A DNA stretch of 24,017 bases from Helicobacter sp. (GTDB taxonomy: Bacteria; Campylobacterota; Campylobacteria; Campylobacterales; Helicobacteraceae). The translations under genes and the position numbers were made by a program. How positions within the stretch are numbered: the first letter of the stretch is position 1; the number at the start of each line of letters is the position of its first letter. Shown here in pieces: positions 1 through 6,960 of the stretch. The notes under the pieces were generated by a model, which ran no database searches, was not told the origin of the DNA, and worked only from the letters and a program-made list of their open reading frames with translations. The stretch spans positions 1 to 24,017 of the forward strand of contig JARHZY010000137.1 in NCBI GenBank assembly GCA_029264655.1, in the 5' to 3' direction.

Positions 1-93
1 ATAAAAGTTTTTATGAAATTATCAAAAATAAGTAAAATTTCGCTAAAATACGATTTTATATGATATAAATGCAATATGCACGAAAGGCTATAA

Positions 94-915
94 ATGGGAA
101 AAAAGCAAGGCATTGTTATTGCCATCACTTCAGGTAAGGGAGGTGTTGGCAAATCTACTGCTACCGCAAACTTAGGTGTTGGTATAGCACAGAGTGGAAA
201 ACGTGTTATTGCGGTAGATTTTGATATTGGCTTGCGGAATCTTGATATGATACTTGGTCTTGAGCGACGTATTGTATATGATGTTATTGATGTTATGGAA
301 GGAAAATGCAATCTCTCACAAGCAATCGTTAATCACAAAAAAGCAAAAAATCTTTATTTTCTTCCAGCAAGCCAAACCAAAGACAAAACTATTTTAGACA
401 AAGAAAGAGTAAAAAGCTTATTGGAAAAACTCAAAGCCGATTTTGATTATATATTACTTGATAGTCCTGCGGGTATTGAGAGTGGATTTGAACATACACT
501 ATTTTGGGCGGATAGGGCATTGATTGTTGTAACACCAGAGGTAAGCTCTGTGAGAGATAGTGATCGTGTGATTGGCATTATTGATTCTAAAAGTGATAAG
601 GCGAAACAAGGTATGGAGCTAGAAAAACATATCATCATTAATCGTTTGCGTCCAGAATTAGTCGCCAAGCAAGATATGTTATCATGTGATGATGTATTGC
701 AAATTCTTGCATTACCGCTTATTGGGATTGTGCCAGAAGATGAAAAAGTAATAGGGGCTACTAATAGCGGTGAGCCTACTATTTTTTCAAAAACAGAAAG
801 TGGTTTAGCCTATGAACGTATTGCACGGAGAATATTGGGTGAAAAAGTGCCACTTGAAACATTTGCGGTTACAAGTGGATTTATTGGCACTTTAAAGAAA
901 TTTTTTGGTTTTTAG
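94..915 (+). CDS. minD: Septum site-determining protein MinD (ATPase)
   Basis: Membrane-associated ATPase of the Min system, which keeps the division septum at mid-cell by recruiting MinC and being released by MinE. The 273 residues are full length for the family. The deviant Walker A motif GKGGVGKST lies at residues 14-22, and the Walker A' stretch VDFDIGLRNLD follows at 41-51. The C-terminus ends in a short amphipathic stretch (GTLKKFFGF) typical of the MinD membrane-targeting helix. The ATG at 94 has an AAAGG site at 83-87. Two weak -10-like hexamers lie upstream (TAAAAT 44-49, TATGAT 59-64) and I cannot choose between them. minE starts 11 bases after the stop, so the two are co-transcribed. 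No minC is in the window. Confidence 0.97.
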   Translation: MGKKQGIVIAITSGKGGVGKSTATANLGVGIAQSGKRVIAVDFDIGLRNLDMILGLERRIVYDVIDVMEGKCNLSQAIVNHKKAKNLYFLPASQTKDKTILDKERVKSLLEKLKADFDYILLDSPAGIESGFEHTLFWADRALIVVTPEVSSVRDSDRVIGIIDSKSDKAKQGMELEKHIIINRLRPELVAKQDMLSCDDVLQILALPLIGIVPEDEKVIGATNSGEPTIFSKTESGLAYERIARRILGEKVPLETFAVTSGFIGTLKKFFGF

Positions 916-920
916 GGGGG
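915..920 (+). promoter_or_regulatory. Homopolymeric G6 Shine-Dalgarno of minE
   Basis: The only purine-rich site before the minE ATG is AGGGGGG at 914-920, with six bases of spacing. It can pair with the anti-SD through one G-U pair. Most other genes here use AAGGA-type sites, so a pure G run is unusual. Confidence 0.6.
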
Positions 921-926
921 TTTATT

Positions 927-1175
927 ATGTTGTTTCTTTTTCGAAATAAAAGTGAAAGTGTTGGCACAGCCGAATTAGCAAAAAAGCGACTCGATGCAGT
1001 TTTGATTAATGAGAGAGAGCAAAATATTAGTTATCTTGACAGCCTAACAAAAGATATTACAAAACTAATGAAACATTACACAAAAACACAAAATATAGCA
1101 GTTCATATATCTGCAAATAGAAATAACACAATAGATATTCGGGTATGTATTGGAAAAACAGAAATATACACATAA
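927..1175 (+). CDS. minE: Cell division topological specificity factor MinE
   Basis: MinE stimulates MinD ATPase activity and drives the pole-to-pole oscillation. The 82 residues match the usual family length. The N-terminal hydrophobic start (MLFLFRNK) resembles the MinE membrane-targeting sequence, and residues about 17-30 (ELAKKRLDAVLINERE) correspond to the MinD-contacting region, followed by the topological-specificity domain. The identification also rests on its position directly behind minD. The ribosome-binding site is unusual: a run of six G (915-920) that begins with the last base of the minD stop codon, six bases before the ATG. Confidence 0.93.
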   Translation: MLFLFRNKSESVGTAELAKKRLDAVLINEREQNISYLDSLTKDITKLMKHYTKTQNIAVHISANRNNTIDIRVCIGKTEIYT

Positions 1176-1351
1176 TTAAAATGCATGGTGGTATATATTT
1201 TAGGGTGGGTAATACAAATCATTATGCATAGTTAGCAAATATAAAAAGTTTGGGATATGCTATCTTTTAATATTATGATTCTTTTATTTTATGTTAGATT
1301 GCCTATATTCAAAAATGTATTTTTTATTGGTGAGTTATCATGATAAAATAG

Positions 1352-1357
1352 TATAAT
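1352..1357 (+). promoter_or_regulatory. -10 box of the FUSC-family gene
   Basis: A perfect TATAAT lies 38 bases before the TTG start, implying a leader of about 30 bases. The 219-base gap after minE therefore probably separates two transcription units. No clear -35 is visible, which is usual for Helicobacter housekeeping promoters. Confidence 0.5.
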
Positions 1358-1394
1358 AATTCTTACTTTAATAGAATATTTTGAAGGATAATAA

Positions 1395-3458
1395 TTGCAA
1401 TTCTATCATAAATATATAAAAAAATATATGCAAATATATGATCCGGGCTATCTTAGTTTCATGTATGCACTTAAGGCTATGGTAGCTATTAGTATTAGTG
1501 CTTTTACTCATTATTTACTCTTTGGACAACAAATGCTTATTTGGGCAACTATGACACCTATTCAAGTATTTCTATTAAATGCTACATTAAGCCAACAAGC
1601 AGATAGAAGAACGCATTTATTGGGTTTTGCTATATGCTCTACTATTGCTGTTGGTTTCTTTACAATACTTGCTCAAAAAGCACTTAGTGGTAATCATAAT
1701 TTGCATGATATTTGGTGGCTAGCATTACCTGTGTTGTTTTTAAGCTTTGGTGTGGGTATGTCGCGCGCACATTCTATTGATTTATACCGCATGTTTATAC
1801 CCGTTGTAGTAAATTCACTTGTAGCTGCGGTTTATGTAGATTCTCATGTAATTTTACCCATTGAGCAAAGTATGTTTGTTGTTTTTAGTAGTGCTATTAT
1901 TGGTATTATTATAGGCTTTTTACTTTTAAATAATCCGGGTAATTATGGCAAATATACACAAGTGTATTATCCTGCAGTGTTAAGCCATTTAAAAAATATG
2001 GTGCAAAACATTAATTCCCAACAAGAATTTAATCGGTATAGAGATTTAACATTTTCCCTCATTCATAATATTAAACAGACATTGCATGTAAAATCAAGTC
2101 TTTATAGCGATAACTACATGATTAAAAATATTAAACGTGCAATTTTTTATATTTATAGAATCGAAGATATTTATCTTATGGTAAATATCCTTCCTCACTA
2201 TAAGATAGCAAAAAAATATCCACTTTTACAACATGAAATCATTGAAAATATTGATTGTTTAAGTAAAATTTTTAGCGGAAGAATCCCAAAAATAGAGCGG
2301 CAGCAAGCCAATAAAATCTTTAATATAACACATGCAAATGAAACAGAAAAAGCATTGCAAAATATCCTAAAAATTCTTTATTATAAAATGGAATCTTTTT
2401 GCCGTGTAGGAAAAAATGTAGATCCTGCATTTAATCCGCCAGAAAAAAAGAGTTTTAAAAATATTATTAAAGCCTTTGATTACAATAATATTACATTTCG
2501 TTTTAGCGTTAAATATTCGCTTGCTATTGGACTATCTCTTATTTTTGCAACATTACTAAACATTAATCGTGGTATTTGGATTAGCATGGGAGTTGTAAGT
2601 GTTGTGCGTCCTTCAATTGGCGGTATGCAAAAAGTAAGTCTTGAATATTTTTTTAGTGCGGCTATTGGTATTGGTGTTGGTGTTGGTGTATCGGTATTTG
2701 CAAATGCCTATATTTTTTATTTACTTTTTGGTTTTTTGATATTTTTAGTTGTGTATTTGCGTGTTTTTCCATTTTGGCTATGGTCTGGCTTTATGATGTG
2801 CCTTTTTGTTATGATGTATTCAATTATGTATGAAGATTTTTTACATTATGTTTTTGATAGATTAATAGATATTGGTATTGGTGTGGTTTTTGCTATGGTT
2901 GTCTTTAGGACAATATTTCCTCGCTTTGCACATAATCTCTTAAAACCCCTACTTGTTAAACAAGTGGCTTTATTAAAAGATATATGTGCAATTATTATAG
3001 ATTCAAACAAGCAAAAAAAAATACTTGACAACCATGCCATCCAAACTAAACATGCTGATTTTTTACATAATGTCGAAGAATTAAAAAATCACTTGCGTGA
3101 TTCTAAAGGTGAGAGGGCAGAAGCAAACAATCAAATTGTTGTATATGGATTTGATCTTATTAATGTTTTAGAATCTTTAATTATTAAGGTTAATGAAATT
3201 GTGCAAATTTGCTCATCAGATGAATACGATATGCAAATGCAAGAACTTTACATTAATGATATTAAAGTGCTTGAAACGCGTTTTATAATGATTGAAAATC
3301 TTTTAACAAATACGCCACACTACTTTCGTTTTGAAGAAAAAGATATATTCTTAAGCCAACAGCATACGCATTTTGCTTGGACAACACATGAAATCTTTCA
3401 ATGCCAAAATAAGCTCTACAATCTTTTAAATGAAAACCACATTAGCGTGCCAGAGTAA
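1395..3458 (+). CDS. FUSC-family inner-membrane protein (YccS/aromatic acid exporter type)
   Basis: A large two-halved membrane protein of 687 residues. An N-terminal cluster of hydrophobic segments (about residues 20-180) is followed by a soluble region (about 185-375), a second cluster (about 375-510) and a helical cytoplasmic tail. The second cluster contains RGIWISMGVVSVVRPS, which fits the FUSC signature of a Trp followed by an Arg-Pro after the first helix. Family members are proposed exporters of aromatic acids or fusaric acid, but the substrate here is unknown. The start is TTG at 1395 with AAGGA at 1384-1388. The next Met (ATG 1428) has no ribosome-binding site. A hexanucleotide tandem repeat lies inside the second membrane cluster. 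It is probably transcribed alone. Confidence 0.8.
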   Translation: MQFYHKYIKKYMQIYDPGYLSFMYALKAMVAISISAFTHYLLFGQQMLIWATMTPIQVFLLNATLSQQADRRTHLLGFAICSTIAVGFFTILAQKALSGNHNLHDIWWLALPVLFLSFGVGMSRAHSIDLYRMFIPVVVNSLVAAVYVDSHVILPIEQSMFVVFSSAIIGIIIGFLLLNNPGNYGKYTQVYYPAVLSHLKNMVQNINSQQEFNRYRDLTFSLIHNIKQTLHVKSSLYSDNYMIKNIKRAIFYIYRIEDIYLMVNILPHYKIAKKYPLLQHEIIENIDCLSKIFSGRIPKIERQQANKIFNITHANETEKALQNILKILYYKMESFCRVGKNVDPAFNPPEKKSFKNIIKAFDYNNITFRFSVKYSLAIGLSLIFATLLNINRGIWISMGVVSVVRPSIGGMQKVSLEYFFSAAIGIGVGVGVSVFANAYIFYLLFGFLIFLVVYLRVFPFWLWSGFMMCLFVMMYSIMYEDFLHYVFDRLIDIGIGVVFAMVVFRTIFPRFAHNLLKPLLVKQVALLKDICAIIIDSNKQKKILDNHAIQTKHADFLHNVEELKNHLRDSKGERAEANNQIVVYGFDLINVLESLIIKVNEIVQICSSDEYDMQMQELYINDIKVLETRFIMIENLLTNTPHYFRFEEKDIFLSQQHTHFAWTTHEIFQCQNKLYNLLNENHISVPE
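2665..2688 (+). repeat. Four-copy TTGGTR hexamer tandem repeat inside the FUSC gene
   Basis: TTGGTA is followed by three copies of TTGGTG, encoding alternating Ile/Val-Gly in a predicted membrane helix. Changes in copy number would keep the reading frame and add or remove Gly-Val pairs. Confidence 0.7.
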
Positions 3459-3473
3459 TTGAATGCCACAATA

Positions 3474-3493
3474 AGTATATTATAATATATACT
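3474..3493. terminator. AT-only hairpin between convergent genes
   Basis: AGTATAT (3474-3480) and ATATACT (3487-3493) form a perfect 7-bp stem with a 6-base loop, 15 bases after the FUSC stop and before the convergent rimP stop. There is no G/C and no U-tract, so its role as a terminator is weakly supported. Confidence 0.3.
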
Positions 3494-3542
3494 CAATCAT
3501 ACTAAATTCCACTCTTTATTATAGATGCTAATAACCATATTA

Positions 3543-4037
3543 TTATAGAGTATAATCCTCCCATTCAAATATAGTTTTTACCTTTTTATATTCATGCGAT
3601 AAAAGTATATGTTTTTTGGGAGTTTGTTGTTTATGTTGTTGCTTTGTTTTTGTGTGTTTTGGAAGCTCTATTATAGTAATTGCTTGGCTATCATAAGATT
3701 CTAATATACCAACCAATATTGTTTTATCAAGCAATGTTACTGCGACTTTCTGTCCTATACTGCATAAAAAATGTTGTGGTTTCTTTAACACGCGTTCAAT
3801 GCCCGGTGAGCTTACTTCTAAATGGTATGATTCTAAACTATCAAGCTCTACATCTAAAAGCGGGGCTATAAGATTACTTATCATTTCGCAATCATCAAGC
3901 GTAACACCATTTTGCTTAAAAAGTGAAATACGCAACACCATTGTTTCATTTTCTTTCAATAACTCTATATCATAAAGCGTCATATCCTTTTGTGCGATTA
4001 ACCTTGCAATTTTTTCATGTAATTCTTGAGTTATCAT
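3543..4037 (-). CDS. rimP: Ribosome maturation factor RimP
   Basis: RimP helps assemble the 30S ribosomal subunit. The protein has 164 residues, usual for the family. The sequence shows the RimP N-terminal alpha/beta domain with LLDVELDSLESYHLEVSSPG at about residues 59-78, where LEVSSPGIER is the most conserved family stretch, and then a C-terminal SH3-like domain (about 90-160) with a short Gln/Lys/Thr-rich insertion (KQQHKQQTPKK). The start codon overlaps the rbfA stop as ATGA, so the two are translationally coupled. It is the last gene of the four-gene minus-strand operon. Confidence 0.93.
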   Translation of the reverse strand: MITQELHEKIARLIAQKDMTLYDIELLKENETMVLRISLFKQNGVTLDDCEMISNLIAPLLDVELDSLESYHLEVSSPGIERVLKKPQHFLCSIGQKVAVTLLDKTILVGILESYDSQAITIIELPKHTKTKQQHKQQTPKKHILLSHEYKKVKTIFEWEDYTL

Positions 4038-4393
4038 GTATTATCCTTATCTTTATGGATTTGTGCAAAGATTTTATCAAGATTATTTTGAATCTGCAAA
4101 CTATCATCAAAAACTAAAGTTAATTTTGGCACACTATGCCATGCTGTTGCATTCAAAATATACTCTTGTATAATAGGACGTGCTTTTTTAAAAGCCTGCA
4201 ATATCTTTGCTTGTTGGCTTTTATCTATACCACTTGATTCAATAAATATTTTCGCATCATATTTGCCTTTTGAGCATTGCACTCTTGTTACTTCGAGTGT
4301 GTTTAGTGTAGTATCGCCTAAACTTCCTAGTGCCTCATGCACTACTTCTTGGAGAAAAGATTCTCTTCGTTCCTGTATAATCTTATTATGCAT
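4034..4393 (-). CDS. rbfA: 30S ribosome-binding factor RbfA
   Basis: RbfA binds immature 30S subunits and acts in late 16S rRNA maturation. The 119 residues match the family. The sequence has the KH-type arrangement, with an N-terminal helix (RRESFLQEVVHEAL), a central strand region and the C-terminal motif VPKLTLVFDDSLQ at about 86-98, which is the RbfA hallmark region. It overlaps rimP by four bases and begins 20 bases after the TM2 gene. Only a weak AAGAG-like site precedes the ATG. infB, which commonly precedes rbfA, is not adjacent here. Confidence 0.93.
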   Translation of the reverse strand: MHNKIIQERRESFLQEVVHEALGSLGDTTLNTLEVTRVQCSKGKYDAKIFIESSGIDKSQQAKILQAFKKARPIIQEYILNATAWHSVPKLTLVFDDSLQIQNNLDKIFAQIHKDKDNT

Positions 4394-4413
4394 ATCACAA
4401 CTCTTTATTAAAT

Positions 4414-4863
4414 TTATAAATGAAATAAATGCAATATCTTATTTAGATTTGCACGTTTTGTCTTTGGTATAATAAGAAACATATCAAGCCCCCACCATAT
4501 TGCCACACCAAGTAAGCCAATATAACCTGCAATAAGCAAACTTGATGCAACTATTGTAAGCCCAGATAAATGCGTAAAAACGGCACTAACCATTAAAAGC
4601 ACATATGATATAAGCAATAAACTAACCTTAAATGCCCCTATTATTCTATCACCAATCATAAAGCGTCCAACACCAAAGATTCCAAGTATAACACTACCAA
4701 CCCAAAATACTATTTGGATATTATGGAGTTTTAATAATGGTAGGCTAATAACAACTTTAGCAAGCCCTACTTTATCAAGCTTTTTTAATTTATCTTTGAC
4801 AAGCACAACACTTTCATTTGGAATTTTATCATAAAGATGCAACATAATAAGTGATGGAACCAT
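4414..4863 (-). CDS. TM2 domain-containing membrane protein
   Basis: A 149-residue membrane protein with a soluble N-terminus of about 48 residues and several hydrophobic segments between about 50 and 132. The block GIFGVGRFMIGDRIIG (61-76) followed by WWGLDMFLI (123-131) matches the TM2-domain pattern: a Gly-rich turn with an Arg and Gly, a second helix, then a Trp-x-x-Asp near the end. TM2 proteins have no agreed biochemical function in bacteria. The ATG has a strong AAAGGA site. It begins 10 bases after the upstream gene stops and ends 20 bases before rbfA, so it is co-transcribed with ribosome-assembly genes, which does not itself show a shared role. Confidence 0.75.
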   Translation of the reverse strand: MVPSLIMLHLYDKIPNESVVLVKDKLKKLDKVGLAKVVISLPLLKLHNIQIVFWVGSVILGIFGVGRFMIGDRIIGAFKVSLLLISYVLLMVSAVFTHLSGLTIVASSLLIAGYIGLLGVAIWWGLDMFLIIPKTKRANLNKILHLFHL

Positions 4864-4873
4864 AATTTTCCTT

Positions 4874-5623
4874 TTACATTATAAGATTTTTTAATTTATT
4901 TTTAAAAATTAATCCCATAATTTCCTCTTCTTTGATTTGATTAGGAAGTATTGTGCGTTTATGCTTTGTGCTTAAAAGCCGACATAATGCCGCTATACAT
5001 AAGGGACAAATGCGTAAGGGATGTTCATAAAATAATCGTGTATCTACACCACTAGAACGGACGCGATAATCAAATGCATTTTTTGTTGGCACACAGATTT
5101 TTAATAACTCTTGGGGTGTTTTTTTTATGATTTCACACCGCATAAAATGTAAATCTGGTGAATCTTTTTTTGCAAATGCACGTTCATCAAGCACATAAGT
5201 ATAAGCACATGCTAAATGTAATTGTGCCCCAACATATAACTCAAAGAAATCGGAATTACTATGAGATAAATCAATTTTCATTCCCTTTTGCAAGGTTTCA
5301 TTATCAAAAATGCTTAAACTTGCTAAATGTTGGAGTAAAGTTTGTGTTTTATGAAATATTTGTGTATTTATTGGGGGCATTTGAGTATTGTTTGCTTGTA
5401 TCTCTTGCTTTGTATTGAGTGCATTTTGTTTGCATTCTTGTGTAGTTTGTATTTCTTGCTTACTATTTATTGGCAATACAATATTTTCATCACTTTGTGT
5501 TGCATGAGAAAGTGTTATGGGTTTTATGGGATTATCAAAGGTTTGCGAAAAAATACTTTGCGTATTTTGCATGTCATTATCAATAGATTGGGATTGTTGT
5601 ATATCTGATTGTGTTGTATCCAT
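4874..5623 (-). CDS. Hypothetical protein with Gln/Asn/Thr-rich N-terminus and Cys-rich C-terminus
   Basis: I do not recognise this 249-residue protein. Residues 1 to about 85 are low-complexity and rich in Gln, Asn, Thr and Ser, with a repeated KQEIQ. There is no signal peptide. From about residue 90 the sequence looks folded and ends with a cluster of possible metal ligands: H159-x3-C163 and C206-x2-C209, with C214 nearby. A zinc-binding domain is an inference from this spacing only. It is the first gene of the operon with the TM2 gene, rbfA and rimP. The ATG at 5623 has a GGTGA site three bases upstream, which is a short spacing. An AT-rich promoter region lies upstream, but I see no convincing -10. 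Confidence 0.7.
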   Translation of the reverse strand: MDTTQSDIQQSQSIDNDMQNTQSIFSQTFDNPIKPITLSHATQSDENIVLPINSKQEIQTTQECKQNALNTKQEIQANNTQMPPINTQIFHKTQTLLQHLASLSIFDNETLQKGMKIDLSHSNSDFFELYVGAQLHLACAYTYVLDERAFAKKDSPDLHFMRCEIIKKTPQELLKICVPTKNAFDYRVRSSGVDTRLFYEHPLRICPLCIAALCRLLSTKHKRTILPNQIKEEEIMGLIFKNKLKNLIM

Positions 5624-5808
5624 ATATCACCATGCTACTTTTATTTTATATATAGAATCATAACTTAAAAAAATGAAGTGAATAACAATAAATGCCATAA
5701 AACCAGATTTTTATATATTCTTTTATATATTGAAACTTAATATGCAACTATAAAATAAATATATCGCATATTATATTTATAAAAGATAAAATAGCTTTCA
5801 TAAAATCC

Positions 5809-5833
5809 AACATTACTCTTAGAAAGTAATATT
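5809..5833 (-). terminator. Hairpin overlapping the stop codon of the DUF2147 gene
   Basis: On the minus strand AATATTACT and AGTAATGTT form nine pairs (one G-U) around a 7-base loop, starting within the stop codon. A weak T-rich stretch (GGATTTTATG) follows. It is plausible as a 3'-end or terminator hairpin. Confidence 0.4.
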
Positions 5834-6311
5834 ATTGTGGTAGTTGCAATGTTGCGGTATTTAGTCGTTTTGATTGGTAGGGGGCAATTTCTTTATCGCT
5901 CATTTTTCTCCATATAAGTGTCTTACCAAACATACCTTTTTTATCTTTACTAACACGTAGTTGCAATGTATTATCAATTTGTTCTGCATGAACATAGTAG
6001 GTAACCCCATTTTGAAAATTATATAATCTTCCATTATGGTATTTATTAGCACTTGCATGCATGAGATCCCATAGGAATACACTCCCACCAATTTTACGCT
6101 CACGAAGCTTTGGATCTGGATTTTTTACATCATTACCTGAACTCTTACCACTTTTATTTGCAAAACCAACAGCATAAAATTTACCATTTTTTTGAAACAC
6201 CTCAACATACGATTCGCCATTATCTGATTGGACTGCATATATACCTGCAATATCACTTGCCCATAACATATAACAAAAATTTACAACAAACCAATATAGT
6301 ATAATACGCAT
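5832..6311 (-). CDS. Exported DUF2147 family protein
   Basis: A 159-residue secreted or periplasmic protein. The first 19 or so residues are a hydrophobic signal sequence. The mature part begins with DIAGIYAVQSDNGESYVEV and continues with GKFYAVGF, then KLRERKIGGSVFLWDLM, which fits DUF2147: an initial 'G.W....G...V.I...' strand block, then a 'G..i...l' block. The function of the family is unknown, although its fold is often lipocalin-like. The ATG is preceded by AAAGGAT. It appears to be a single-gene unit with its own promoter upstream and a hairpin at its stop codon. Confidence 0.75.
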   Translation of the reverse strand: MRIILYWFVVNFCYMLWASDIAGIYAVQSDNGESYVEVFQKNGKFYAVGFANKSGKSSGNDVKNPDPKLRERKIGGSVFLWDLMHASANKYHNGRLYNFQNGVTYYVHAEQIDNTLQLRVSKDKKGMFGKTLIWRKMSDKEIAPYQSKRLNTATLQLPQ

Positions 6312-6343
6312 AACATTTTATCCTTTATGTAAATTAAAATGAT

Positions 6344-6349
6344 ATTATA
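6344..6349 (-). promoter_or_regulatory. Extended -10 promoter of the DUF2147 gene
   Basis: The minus strand reads TGTTATAAT, an extended -10 with a perfect hexamer, 32 bases before the ATG. This places the transcript start about 26 bases upstream of the gene. Confidence 0.55.
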
Positions 6350-6923
6350 ACATATGAATATATCATATATTTAATACAATGTTAATCACATATTGCTCTA
6401 TCCATATATTGTGTTTAGTATGCTATTACACTCACAGCATAATTTAATCCTTGTGATTCTATGCAAACTATAAAAAGCTAGCCTTTTCATAATTACATAT
6501 TCCATGCTTAAAAATACAAAAAAGCTTTATTTTATTTCAATATCTTTTTACTTTTATAATTATTTTTACTACTTCTAAAATATTGTTTTTTTAAAGGTAA
6601 GCTGAATATTCATGGTAATGAAACTCAAAAACAAAATATTTAGAATCTAATTTGCTTTCAATTATACCTATATTAACTCTATTAAGGATATTACATATTA
6701 CACAAAGATATTTTAAGATAATAAATCTCTTTTTGGTATTTAAGAGTGATAAATTTAATAAATATAGTATGCATAATGTTATGTATTGTTTTTGCCAACC
6801 AATCTATTCTATCTTGTTAAAAATAGCCCTACTCTACAAAATCATATATTACAAAGATTCTGTGCCACTGCTGCATATTTTGCCTTTTATGTTTATAATC
6901 CTTAGTAATACACGCTGCATTTT

Positions 6924-6951
6924 CTTTGTTTGTAAATCCTACAAATCAAAG
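6924..6951 (-). terminator. Hairpin just downstream of dnaE
   Basis: An 11-bp stem with one bulged base and a 5-base loop begins 9 bases after the dnaE stop. On the dnaE strand it is followed by AAAATGC, not a U-tract, so it is a 3'-end structure more than a textbook terminator. Confidence 0.4.
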
Positions 6952-6960
6952 TTTATATAA

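Larger units (their letters stand above)
6312..6960. other. 649-base gene-free region
   Basis: It holds the DUF2147 promoter at its left end and a hairpin at its right end. Between them the DNA is AT-rich without a convincing gene. The longest open frame (6652-6960, plus strand) starts with TTG, has no ribosome-binding site and a composition expected of random AT-rich DNA. A decayed gene cannot be excluded, but I recognise nothing. Confidence 0.6.

Noticed and set aside
6652..6960. 102-residue hydrophobic open frame on the plus strand downstream of dnaE
   Set aside because: TTG start without a ribosome-binding site, residue composition of random AT-rich DNA, no recognisable motif, and it runs through the dnaE 3' hairpin.
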